Source: an uncultured Lachnospiraceae bacterium
GTDB lineage: Bacteria; Bacillota; Clostridia; Lachnospirales; Lachnospiraceae
Assembly (NCBI GenBank): GCA_910586125.1
Contig: CAJUHP010000010.1
Span: 28,134-92,133 of the forward strand
Length of the DNA: 64,000 bases
Direction: 5' to 3'
This document shows, one piece after another, positions 1 through 7,187 of the stretch (its first letter is position 1; every line of letters starts with the position of its first letter). Position numbers and translations under genes: made by a program. The notes below the pieces were generated by a model. That model did not search any database and had not been told where the DNA came from. It saw only the letters and a program-made list of their open reading frames with translations.

Positions 1-2
1 AG

Positions 3-623
3 ACGCTGCGCCGGGCCATACTGACCAATCTGCTGAAGCCGGGGGAGCGGCTGATGGAGCTGAAGCTGGCGGCGGAGCTTGGCGTCAGCCGGACTCCCGT
101 GCGGGAGGCCATTCATCTGCTGGAGAAGGAGCTTCTGGTAAAACAGGAGCCTCATAAGGGCATTGTGGTGGCAGAAATCACGTTAAAACAGCTTCGTGAT
201 GTGCTGGAGGTCCGCAGTATGTTAGAAGAGCTGGCGGTGCGGCTGGCCTGCCGCCGCGGCAGGGAGACCGATTTGGAACGTCTTCGGGCAGCCGCCGGCG
301 ATTTTGCCAGTGCGGTGGAGGCTGGGGAGGATGTGACGGAGCTGGCGGCAAAGGATGTGGCTTTTCATGATGTGATCTATCATATGACCGAGAACGAGAG
401 ATTGATTCAGATGGTGGCTAATCTGTGGGAACAGATTTACCGGTACCGCATTGAATATCTGAAGGAGGTTCACCGGGGAGAGGATCTGGTAAAGGAGCAT
501 CAGGAGCTGGTAAAAGCTCTTGGCAGCAGGGACGAAAAAGCAGCCGTGCAGACGGCCAGGCTCCATATTGCGAATCAGGAGCTGGCCATCGCCAGGCGGC
601 TGGAAGGGGAGAAATCAGAATGA
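3..623 (+). CDS. GntR/FadR-type transcriptional regulator, 5' end cut off
   Basis: The reading frame is already open at the window edge, so the true start lies upstream and the first helix of the DNA-binding domain is missing. What remains starts inside a winged helix-turn-helix: LKPGERLMELKLAAELGVSR followed by TPVREAI is the classic GntR recognition-helix pattern. After it comes an all-helical FCD (FadR C-terminal) ligand domain, with ELAVRLACRRG near its start and FHDVIYHMTENERL in the middle, where the His residues usually bind a metal or an organic acid. FadR-subfamily proteins are usually repressors answering to small carboxylates. The ligand cannot be read here. The gene overlaps the next one by 4 bases (ATGA), so the two are probably co-translated. 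Confidence 0.9.
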   Translation, partial: TLRRAILTNLLKPGERLMELKLAAELGVSRTPVREAIHLLEKELLVKQEPHKGIVVAEITLKQLRDVLEVRSMLEELAVRLACRRGRETDLERLRAAAGDFASAVEAGEDVTELAAKDVAFHDVIYHMTENERLIQMVANLWEQIYRYRIEYLKEVHRGEDLVKEHQELVKALGSRDEKAAVQTARLHIANQELAIARRLEGEKSE

Positions 624-820
624 CGTTTAAAGAAAAATATCTGGCTGGAGAGATCGAGTTCGACGAGATCCAGGATTATATTGACCGGTGGGGAGCCGAT
701 GATACAACGATGACTCTGCGGGAATATCTGGGTCTGAACGCGGATGAGGAGGATATCTGGATCGAGGAGAGCGACGAGGCGCTGCAGGCTCTCTTAGACC
801 GACAGAAAAAAGGAGTCTGA
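620..820 (+). CDS. Small acidic protein of unknown function
   Basis: This 66-residue protein is strongly acidic and rich in Asp and Glu, with no signal peptide or membrane segment. It overlaps the stop codon of the GntR gene by 4 bases, and the ribosome site GGGGAGAAA lies just upstream inside that gene. The sequence (MTFKEKYLAGEIEFDEIQDY at the start, LREYLGL in the middle) looks like a compact helical protein. I do not recognise a family. Translational coupling suggests it is made with the regulator, but a functional link is only inferred. Confidence 0.75.
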   Translation: MTFKEKYLAGEIEFDEIQDYIDRWGADDTTMTLREYLGLNADEEDIWIEESDEALQALLDRQKKGV

Positions 821-849
821 TCCCGCTTTGGACAGATCCGCCAGCCGCC

Positions 850-1674
850 TCAGGACCCCAGGAGCCAGTCCAGCAGCCGGAAACGGATGCGCGGCCGGGG
901 ATTTTCTAACAGGGAATAATCTTCTTCCAAGAGCATTTCCTGGAGTTTTTCCTGGGAGGAGGCGGGAACGGAGGCGGAGCCTTCCTCGGTAAAGCAGAGG
1001 GGCGGATACAGGACGCACCACCAGTTCTGTCCCTGGGCCTGACCGATTTCCACCCGCAGCGCCTCATACTCACCGGCAGGGAAGGTCAGACCATCGTACT
1101 CCTTATCCGGAAAAGCACACCGGCGAACGGAGGCGCACACATCATACGGGTAGCCCTCTGAGGCGATCACCTGCCTGGCCACAGCTTCCAGTTCGCTGCA
1201 GTGGGCGCTCGCAAAAGCGGCGGCCTCGTCGGCGTCCGAAAAGTTTTCGCAGTACGGTGCCATCCATGCAATCAGAGCGTCGCGCACCTGAAGCTTCAGC
1301 GCCTGATCGTCTTCCCGGTCACTGTTGGCGATCACATGAAACCGAAGAACTTCTTCTGCGATGCGCTGGGCGGCCTGCATCTGAGAATAATTCTGCCATA
1401 GCAGAATGACAAGGGAGAAGAGACAGGTCACAGTCAGCGCCGCGCCGGCTAGAATGCCGGCACGCAGGAGAGAAGCCGGCAGGCTGGGGCGAGAGGCCCG
1501 CATCCGGCAGAAAACAGAGGGCTGCGGAACGCGGCAGGAGGACGACTGCAGGCGGCAAAAGAGGGAAGCCCGCCAGCCATGCAGGCGGGATAAGAAAGAA
1601 GCCCGCAGGCTGCCAAAGCGAGAAGGCGTTCGGTCTGCAGCGGTATTTTTGGTAGAATGATTCAGCGATATCAC
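850..1674 (-). CDS. spoIIR: Stage II sporulation protein R (SpoIIR)
   Basis: SpoIIR is made in the forespore under sigma-F and signals across the septum to trigger SpoIIGA processing of pro-sigma-E. The sequence shows a single membrane segment (about residues 70-95, ending SLVILLW) and then the conserved core: LRFHVIANSDREDDQALKLQ, VRDALI, and near the end a WWCVLYPPLCF segment. The GTG start at 1674 gives 274 residues. A start at the ATG at 1503 would give 217, closer to the roughly 224 of Bacillus subtilis SpoIIR, and the 57 extra residues are Arg/Ser-rich and look unlike the family. Neither start has a strong ribosome site; the upstream one has GGGGA about 10 bases away. The family is clear, the start is not. 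Confidence 0.85.
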   Translation of the reverse strand: MISLNHSTKNTAADRTPSRFGSLRASFLSRLHGWRASLFCRLQSSSCRVPQPSVFCRMRASRPSLPASLLRAGILAGAALTVTCLFSLVILLWQNYSQMQAAQRIAEEVLRFHVIANSDREDDQALKLQVRDALIAWMAPYCENFSDADEAAAFASAHCSELEAVARQVIASEGYPYDVCASVRRCAFPDKEYDGLTFPAGEYEALRVEIGQAQGQNWWCVLYPPLCFTEEGSASVPASSQEKLQEMLLEEDYSLLENPRPRIRFRLLDWLLGS

Positions 1675-1790
1675 AATATGTTCCCCGCTTTCATAGGATA
1701 GAATAAAGGGGCACCCGGCTATAGAAACCGAGGTGCCGTATTCAGAGTTTTGCCGATTTGAAAGAGGTTATACAGGGGAAGGAAAGAGAA

Positions 1791-2852
1791 ATGGATAAAA
1801 TTCATCTGCTTATTTTGTTCGGAGGGCAGTCGTCGGAGCATGAAGTCTCCTGCCGTTCGGTGATTACGGTTCTCAAGGCGCTGGACCGAAAGCGGTATGA
1901 GGTGCTGGTGATCGGCATTACCAAAGGCGGACGCTGGGTCTGTGTGAAGGAGGAAGAACGGATCGCGCAGAATGCCTGGCAGCAGGGCGAGACGGCAGCG
2001 ATTCTGTCGCCGGAGGCAGCCCGCCGGGGCGTTTGGCTTATGAAAGGGAAAGAAACGGCGTTCTGGCCGGTGGACGCCGCCTTCCCGGTGCTGCACGGAG
2101 CAGGCGGGGAGGACGGCGCGATCCAGGGGCTTTTGGAGCTGGCAAAAATTCCCTATGTGGGCTGCGGGATACTGGCCTCAGCGGTTTCCATGGAGAAAGC
2201 CTACACGAAAAAAATTGTGGAGGGGCTGGGAATCCGGCAGGCGGCTTATGTGCTGGCATACCGGGAAAAGCTGATGACGAAAGAGGGGATGAACGAGACG
2301 GCAGAGGCGGTGGAGAAAGCGCTATCCTACCCGGTTTTTGTTAAGCCGTCGGCCTCCGGATCTTCCTGCGGCGTCAGCCGGGCCGAGAACCGCGGACAGC
2401 TAAAGAGGGGGCTTTTGGAGGCAGCCGGACACAGCCGCCGGATTTTAGTGGAGGCCGCGGTCCGCGGCCGGGAGGTGGAATGCGCGGTTTTGGGCAATCT
2501 GGATGCCAAAGCGTCCGGGGTCGGAGAGATCCTGGCGGCGGCGCCGTTTTATGACTATGACGCCAAGTACAATAACCCGGATTCGCAGACCGTGGTGGAC
2601 CCGGAGCTTCCGAAAGATGCGGCGGGGCAGATCCGCCGGGCAGCGGTAAAAATCTTTGAGGCCGTGGACGGCAGAGGGCTTGCCAGAGTCGATTTTTTTG
2701 TGGAGGAGGACTCCAGTCAGGTGATATTTAATGAAATCAATACCATGCCAGGGTTTACCGCAATCAGCATGTATCCCCTTCTGTGGAAAGCGCAGGGGCT
2801 TACGGCGGAGGCATTGGTGGAGAGGCTGATTCAAAGCGCCTTTGAGGGCTGA
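1791..2852 (+). CDS. ddl: D-alanine--D-alanine ligase
   Basis: Joins two D-alanines with ATP to make the dipeptide end of the peptidoglycan stem, in the cytoplasm. The 353-residue length fits the family. It opens with LLILFGGQSSEHEVSCRSV, the Ddl N-terminal signature, followed by FPVLHGAGGEDGAIQGLLEL, and then an ATP-grasp fold with VFVKPSASGSSCGVSR and the metal-binding FNEINTMPGFTAISMYP. The ATG at 1791 was chosen because AAGGAAAG precedes it and the FGGQSSEHE motif then sits at the normal distance. The next gene is glutamate racemase, so two cell-wall D-amino-acid enzymes are adjacent on the same strand. Confidence 0.95.
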   Translation: MDKIHLLILFGGQSSEHEVSCRSVITVLKALDRKRYEVLVIGITKGGRWVCVKEEERIAQNAWQQGETAAILSPEAARRGVWLMKGKETAFWPVDAAFPVLHGAGGEDGAIQGLLELAKIPYVGCGILASAVSMEKAYTKKIVEGLGIRQAAYVLAYREKLMTKEGMNETAEAVEKALSYPVFVKPSASGSSCGVSRAENRGQLKRGLLEAAGHSRRILVEAAVRGREVECAVLGNLDAKASGVGEILAAAPFYDYDAKYNNPDSQTVVDPELPKDAAGQIRRAAVKIFEAVDGRGLARVDFFVEEDSSQVIFNEINTMPGFTAISMYPLLWKAQGLTAEALVERLIQSAFEG

Positions 2853-2966
2853 GGGGTATCCTCTAGGGGGAAAGGTCAGGGAACGAGAGGAAGCGGCTGA
2901 AAAACGGAAGACAGCAATACTCAGAGAAGAGAAAAGCGAGAAGAAGAAAAGCAGGAGGAGCAGGCG

Positions 2967-3917
2967 GTGAGAGCAGGAAGCAGACAGGATGAGGGGAGAG
3001 GCGGCACTCGGCTCACGGACAGTCATGCTCCGATCGGGGTCTTTGACTCAGGGATCGGGGGACTGACCGTTGTCCGGGAGATTATGCGGCAGATGCCTCA
3101 GGAGAATATTGTGTATTTCGGTGACACGGCCCGCGTGCCATACGGCAGCAAATCCAGAGACACCATCATTCGGTATTGCAGGCAGATTGTCAGCTTTCTG
3201 CGGACCAAACGGGTCAAGGCCATTGTGATTGCCTGCAATACGGCCAGCGCGCATGCTCTGGACGTGATCGAGGCAGAGCAGGACATTCCGGTGATCGGCG
3301 TGATCCGGGCAGGGGCCAAAACAGCGGCCGAAACCACGGCGAACGGCCGGATCGGCGTCATTGCCACCCGCGGCACGATAGATTCCCGCGTCTATGAGCA
3401 GGTGCTGCATGAGAGCCACCCGGAATTTCAGATTTTCGGCAAAGCCTGTCCGCTTTTTGTCCCGCTGGTGGAGGAGGGATTGACCCATGATTTTATAACG
3501 GAGGAGATTGCCAGACGCTATGTCCGGGATTTGCAGTACAAGGGAATTGATACGCTGATTTTGGGCTGCACCCATTATCCGCTGCTGCGCACGCTGCTTT
3601 GCAAGGTTATGGGGGAGGAGGTTAGACTCGTGAATCCGGCCTACGAGACGGCGATCGAGCTAAAGCAGCTCTTAAAAGAACAGGGACTGGCGCGGGGAAG
3701 TTTGGCAGGCGAATCGGATGCGCCGTCCGGAACGGATTTGGCGGCGGCGTCAACGGACCGAATTTTGCCGTCATCCAGACTCCTGCCGCCGGCCGAGTAC
3801 CGGTTTTATGTCAGTGATCTGGCGGCGCAGTTTCAGGAGTTTGCCAATTCGATCCTGCCCTATGATGTTGCAGGAACGGAACAGATTGACATCGAAGCGT
3901 ACGGGGCCGGGCGCTGA
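2967..3917 (+). CDS. murI: Glutamate racemase
   Basis: Interconverts L- and D-glutamate without cofactor, supplying D-Glu for peptidoglycan. The key parts are visible: IGVFDSGIGGLTVVREI (catalytic Asp region), IACNTASAHAL (first catalytic Cys) and LILGCTHYPLL (second catalytic Cys). The GTG start at 2967 has AGGAGG 8 bases upstream and adds about 20 charged residues before the usual start of the fold. A Ser/Ala-rich insert of roughly 30 residues (ARGSLAGESDAPSGTDLAAA) sits before the C-terminal helices and looks like a loop expansion. It follows ddl by 114 bases. Confidence 0.95.
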   Translation: MRAGSRQDEGRGGTRLTDSHAPIGVFDSGIGGLTVVREIMRQMPQENIVYFGDTARVPYGSKSRDTIIRYCRQIVSFLRTKRVKAIVIACNTASAHALDVIEAEQDIPVIGVIRAGAKTAAETTANGRIGVIATRGTIDSRVYEQVLHESHPEFQIFGKACPLFVPLVEEGLTHDFITEEIARRYVRDLQYKGIDTLILGCTHYPLLRTLLCKVMGEEVRLVNPAYETAIELKQLLKEQGLARGSLAGESDAPSGTDLAAASTDRILPSSRLLPPAEYRFYVSDLAAQFQEFANSILPYDVAGTEQIDIEAYGAGR

Positions 3918-3992
3918 AACGGCCGGATACGGTATTCGAGACAGCGGATGCGGGAAGGAGAATATGCCGCGGAAAGGATGGAACGACAGAAG

Positions 3993-4445
3993 ATGACGAA
4001 GAAAGTAACCGTGCAGATCACCGGGACGCAGAGACTGACTTTTGAGAAGGACGAAGAGGAAGAACGCACACAGCAGGCTTGGACCGGCATTTATTCCTGC
4101 CGAAACGGAAAACACTTTGTCATATATGAGGAGGACGACGGCGAAGGGCATCGAACCCAGAACACGATCAAGGCGGACCAAGACGGTTTTGAGATCACAA
4201 AGCGGGGAGCGGTATGTACTTATCTGGTATTTCAGCCGGGCAGGCAGCATGTCTGCAGCTATGAAACGCCTTTTGGGCCGCTTCCCCTGCAACTGAAAAC
4301 GCGGACGGTAGAGATGGAGCTGCCGGGGGATGACGGCGGAGCGCCTGGTTCGCTTCGGCTGAGACTGACGGCCTGCTATGTGCTGGAATGGGACAGGCAG
4401 ACGGCAGCGGTTTGTGAGGTCTGTATTCATGTCTGTGAGGCGTGA
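3993..4445 (+). CDS. DUF1934 domain protein (YwiB-like)
   Basis: A protein of about 150 residues that begins TKKVTVQITGTQRLTF and continues with a beta-rich, lipocalin-like pattern (HFVIYEEDD, then VCSYETPFGPLPLQLKT). This matches DUF1934, whose Bacillus member is YwiB; its function is unknown. It is probably a soluble beta-barrel, since there is no signal peptide or membrane segment. In-frame starts exist at 3948, 3978 and 3993. I chose 3993 because the family's conserved strand begins there, although none of the three has an ideal ribosome site. It lies 75 bases after murI and could share its transcript. Confidence 0.75.
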   Translation: MTKKVTVQITGTQRLTFEKDEEEERTQQAWTGIYSCRNGKHFVIYEEDDGEGHRTQNTIKADQDGFEITKRGAVCTYLVFQPGRQHVCSYETPFGPLPLQLKTRTVEMELPGDDGGAPGSLRLRLTACYVLEWDRQTAAVCEVCIHVCEA

Positions 4446-4536
4446 GGGGAATAAGAAGCGGGATCGTGATTTTGCGGCCGATCTGTTTGCGGCAGCGAAA
4501 TAATATGTTATCTCGATAAGAATGAAGGAAATGATT

Positions 4537-4929
4537 ATGGAACAGATATGGAAAGAAATGTTTCAGGCGGCAAGAGCCGTGCAGAACGGACGGCGGCTAT
4601 CGGATTATGTAGATGCAGGAGGAGTTGCGGCCGCTGTACTGTCATCATCAGGAAAAATATACACGGGTGTCTGTGTGGATACCTGCTCTACATTGGGAAT
4701 CTGCGCGGAAAGAAATGCCATTTTTAATATGATAACAAATGGCGAACAGGAAATAAGAAAAGTGCTTGCAATCATGCCGGATGGAAAGATCGGCGCTCCC
4801 TGTGGCGCCTGCCGGGAATTGATGGTTCAGCTTATGCCCGACTGTTATCAAGAAATTGAAGTGCTGGTGGACTGGGAAGCAGAGGAAATCGTTGCGCTTG
4901 GAGAACTTACTCCTAAGTGGTGGATATAA
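4537..4929 (+). CDS. Cytidine deaminase-like zinc enzyme
   Basis: The zinc-dependent deaminase fold is shown by CAERNAIFNMI (His replaced by Cys, with the catalytic Glu) and PCGACRELM (two more Cys ligands). The protein is about 130 residues, the length of tetrameric cytidine deaminases. Cytidine or a modified nucleoside such as blasticidin S is the likely substrate. Blasticidin-S deaminases share this exact size and motif spacing, so the substrate is uncertain. The ATG at 4537 has AAGGAA about 8 bases upstream; an ATG at 4522 is possible. The gene is followed after 13 bases by a GNAT acetyltransferase with its own ribosome site. Confidence 0.85.
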   Translation: MEQIWKEMFQAARAVQNGRRLSDYVDAGGVAAAVLSSSGKIYTGVCVDTCSTLGICAERNAIFNMITNGEQEIRKVLAIMPDGKIGAPCGACRELMVQLMPDCYQEIEVLVDWEAEEIVALGELTPKWWI

Positions 4930-4942
4930 GGAGGCCAGCGGA

Positions 4943-5380
4943 TTGATTGTCAGGGTCAGCGAAAAAAATCTGCTGTCTGCGGCAGAGATCCATGCAGAAT
5001 CGTGGCGGGACTCACACAGCGCATTCTGCAGCGAAGCATTTGTGAAGCAGCATACGGCGGCGCGTCAGAAAATATATCTGGAACAGGAAATGCGGGACGG
5101 TAAACAGCTTTACATGCTCATAAAGGAAATCCCTGTTGGGATTGTTTCCATCAAAGACAGCCTAATCGAAAACTTATACGTCCTGCCGTCTGAACAGCAT
5201 AAGGGCTACGGCTCTGAGTTGCTTCTTTTTGCAATGAAACAATGCAGGGGGAAACCTCATCTTTGGGTGCTTAATAACAATGAAAAAGCACAGTCGCTTT
5301 ATTGCAGGTATGGTTTTCACATGACAGGAAAAAGACATCCGCTCTCAGAGCAGTTATCCGAACTGGAGATGGAAATCTGA
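4943..5380 (+). CDS. GNAT family N-acetyltransferase
   Basis: About 145 residues with the GNAT core: VGIVSIKDSLIENLYVLP (beta4 strand), then the acetyl-CoA loop QHKGYGSELLLFA (a Q/RxxGxG variant), then LWVLNNNEKAQSLYCRYGF, the usual end of the fold. It transfers an acetyl group from acetyl-CoA to an amine, and the substrate cannot be predicted. A TTG start at 4943 is preferred because AAGGAGG lies 8 bases upstream, overlapping the end of the deaminase gene. An upstream in-frame ATG at 4856 lies inside that gene and has no ribosome site. The pairing with a deaminase is reminiscent of small-molecule detoxification, but this is inference. Confidence 0.8.
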   Translation: MIVRVSEKNLLSAAEIHAESWRDSHSAFCSEAFVKQHTAARQKIYLEQEMRDGKQLYMLIKEIPVGIVSIKDSLIENLYVLPSEQHKGYGSELLLFAMKQCRGKPHLWVLNNNEKAQSLYCRYGFHMTGKRHPLSEQLSELEMEI

Positions 5381-5512
5381 CAGAGATCACAACCGGTTTG
5401 GCGAACGGTTCCGTTGGTCTGATTTCAATAAGGATATGTATGAATAGAAGCAATATTTTAGGTTCTGTGCAATGAAACCATTTTGGCTAAAACGCTTTGG
5501 GAGGAAGCAGGT

Positions 5513-6310
5513 ATGTGTGATAACAGTGAGGGAAGGCAGGTTTCCGATTTGCCTGGAGACTGCGTCTTGGCAGAGGGGGAGCGTATGAAAAACGGACATG
5601 GGACGATAACCGTCATGAGCTTTAACACACAGCATTGCAGAAATTATATTTCCGGCTTGATAGACTATGATGCGGTTGTGGAGGAGATTTGCCGTATTGG
5701 GGCGGATATTGTAGGTTTGAATGAGATACGGGGAAAGGGAAGATCGGCAGACTATGAGGCGCAGACAGAGATTTTGGCCGAAAAGCTGGGCTTTCATTCT
5801 TATTTTGCCAAAGCTCTGGATGTGGATGGGATAAACCCTTACGGGAACGCGATCCTCTCCCGGTTTCCGATTCGCCGGGCCTGGACCGTTGCGATTCCCG
5901 ATCCAAAAGAGCGGGTTTTTGATCGGGCGCTCTATGAATCCCGCTGTCTGCTGAAGGCTGATATCGACGTGGGGGACGGACTGACCGTCTGCGTGGTGCA
6001 TTTTGGATTGAATCCGGATGAGCAGGATCTTGCTGTAAATACGGTGATCGAACAGATTCGCCCGGAGAAATGTATTCTTATGGGTGATTTTAATATGACG
6101 CCGGAGCAGAAACGATTGAAGCCCATCCATGAAAAAATGTTTGATACGGCGTCGCTGTTTGGCGGGGAGCGTTTCAGCTATCCGGCGGACAAGCCTGACA
6201 TGCGGATAGATTATCTCTATACCAGCCGGGAGCTGGAGGTTTTATCCGCGGATATTTTGGCGGATGTCGTGTCGGATCATCGGCCCTATGTGGCGCAGAT
6301 CCGGATCTGA
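5513..6310 (+). CDS. Endonuclease/exonuclease/phosphatase (EEP) family protein
   Basis: A metal-dependent phosphoesterase of the DNase I-like EEP fold. Visible motifs are VMSFNTQHCRN (first strand), VGLNEIRGKG (metal-binding Glu), ILMGDFNMTP (catalytic Asp/Asn) and VVSDHRPYVAQIRI (terminal Asp-His pair). There is no signal peptide, so it is cytoplasmic. Members cleave DNA, sphingomyelin, phosphoinositides or sugar phosphates, and nothing here fixes the substrate. The ATG at 5513 has GGGAGGA 6 bases upstream. A second ATG at 5585 with a closer GGGGGAG would drop 24 residues and start right at the fold. It is followed after 31 bases by the SIMPL gene. Confidence 0.85.
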   Translation: MCDNSEGRQVSDLPGDCVLAEGERMKNGHGTITVMSFNTQHCRNYISGLIDYDAVVEEICRIGADIVGLNEIRGKGRSADYEAQTEILAEKLGFHSYFAKALDVDGINPYGNAILSRFPIRRAWTVAIPDPKERVFDRALYESRCLLKADIDVGDGLTVCVVHFGLNPDEQDLAVNTVIEQIRPEKCILMGDFNMTPEQKRLKPIHEKMFDTASLFGGERFSYPADKPDMRIDYLYTSRELEVLSADILADVVSDHRPYVAQIRI

Positions 6311-6341
6311 CAGTTTGAAAAGAACCAAGGAGGAGGGAAGA

Positions 6342-7016
6342 ATGGCCGAGAAAAGAATCATCCGAGTAACCGGAAAAGGAACTATAAAGGTAAAGCCGGA
6401 CATAACACGCATCACGATGACGCTGGAGGGCTGTTATCCGGAATATGAGGAGGCGCTGAGATGCGCAGCCGAGGATACGGAAGCGTTAAAGGATATTCTG
6501 GAAAACCAGGGGTTTGAGAGGAGCGAAGCCAAAACGCTTTCTTTTCATGTCAATACAAAGCATGAGAGCTATCAGGAGAAGGATAAGAGCTGGAAACAGC
6601 GTTTTTTGGGATATGAGTTTCAGCATATTCTGAAGGTTGAATTGGATTCGGATAACAAAAGGCTGGGAAGAATCCTCTATGCCCTTGCCAATGCGGTGAA
6701 GATTCGTCCGGAGTTCTGTCTGAGCTACAGCGTAAAGGACAGAGAAGCCTCAAAGAACGAACTGCTAGGCAAGGCGGTTGAGGATGCCAGGAAAAAGGCG
6801 GCAGTCTTAACACAGGCGGCGGGAGTCTCCCTGAAAGAGATTCAGAGCATTGATTATTCTTGGGAGGAGATAAATTTTGAGTGCCGTCCGATGAGAGCCA
6901 ATATGCTGATGGAAAAAAGCTGCGCGGCTGAGGAGGGCAGCTATGAAATGGATATAGAGCCCGATGAGATCCAGGCGTCGGATACGGTGACAGTGGTGTG
7001 GGAGATTGGAGGATGA
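6342..7016 (+). CDS. SIMPL domain (DUF541) protein
   Basis: The opening IIRVTGKGTIKVKPDITRIT is the hallmark of the SIMPL/DUF541 family, followed by a long helix with regularly spaced charged residues and a second beta half (YEFQHILKVELDSDN, then AVEDARKKAAVLTQAAGVSL). Many members are periplasmic or membrane-anchored; this one has no signal peptide and looks cytoplasmic. Known relatives bind signalling kinases or form ring assemblies, but the function is mostly unknown. The ATG at 6342 has AAGGAGGAGGG directly upstream. It is the last plus-strand gene before the oppositely oriented tetrapyrrole block. Confidence 0.85.
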   Translation: MAEKRIIRVTGKGTIKVKPDITRITMTLEGCYPEYEEALRCAAEDTEALKDILENQGFERSEAKTLSFHVNTKHESYQEKDKSWKQRFLGYEFQHILKVELDSDNKRLGRILYALANAVKIRPEFCLSYSVKDREASKNELLGKAVEDARKKAAVLTQAAGVSLKEIQSIDYSWEEINFECRPMRANMLMEKSCAAEEGSYEMDIEPDEIQASDTVTVVWEIGG

Positions 7017-7187
7017 AAAGGCAGCTTTAAATCTTGAAATAGACGAGAAGATAGCGGCACGGTCAAAAAGTATTTCTCCTGAATAGAAGATATCATTCTG
7101 TCAGGAGCAGGCGGTAGATACAGCCGTTTGTGCTCCTGGCAGCGTTGTGATATCCGCAGCGTTGCGGCGGCGCCGTTTTCGGAATCG

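Noticed and set aside
7099..7141. Inverted repeat TCAGGAGCA...TGCTCCTGG
   Set aside because: No T run follows on either strand and it is imperfect, so I did not call it a terminator, although it lies between convergent genes.
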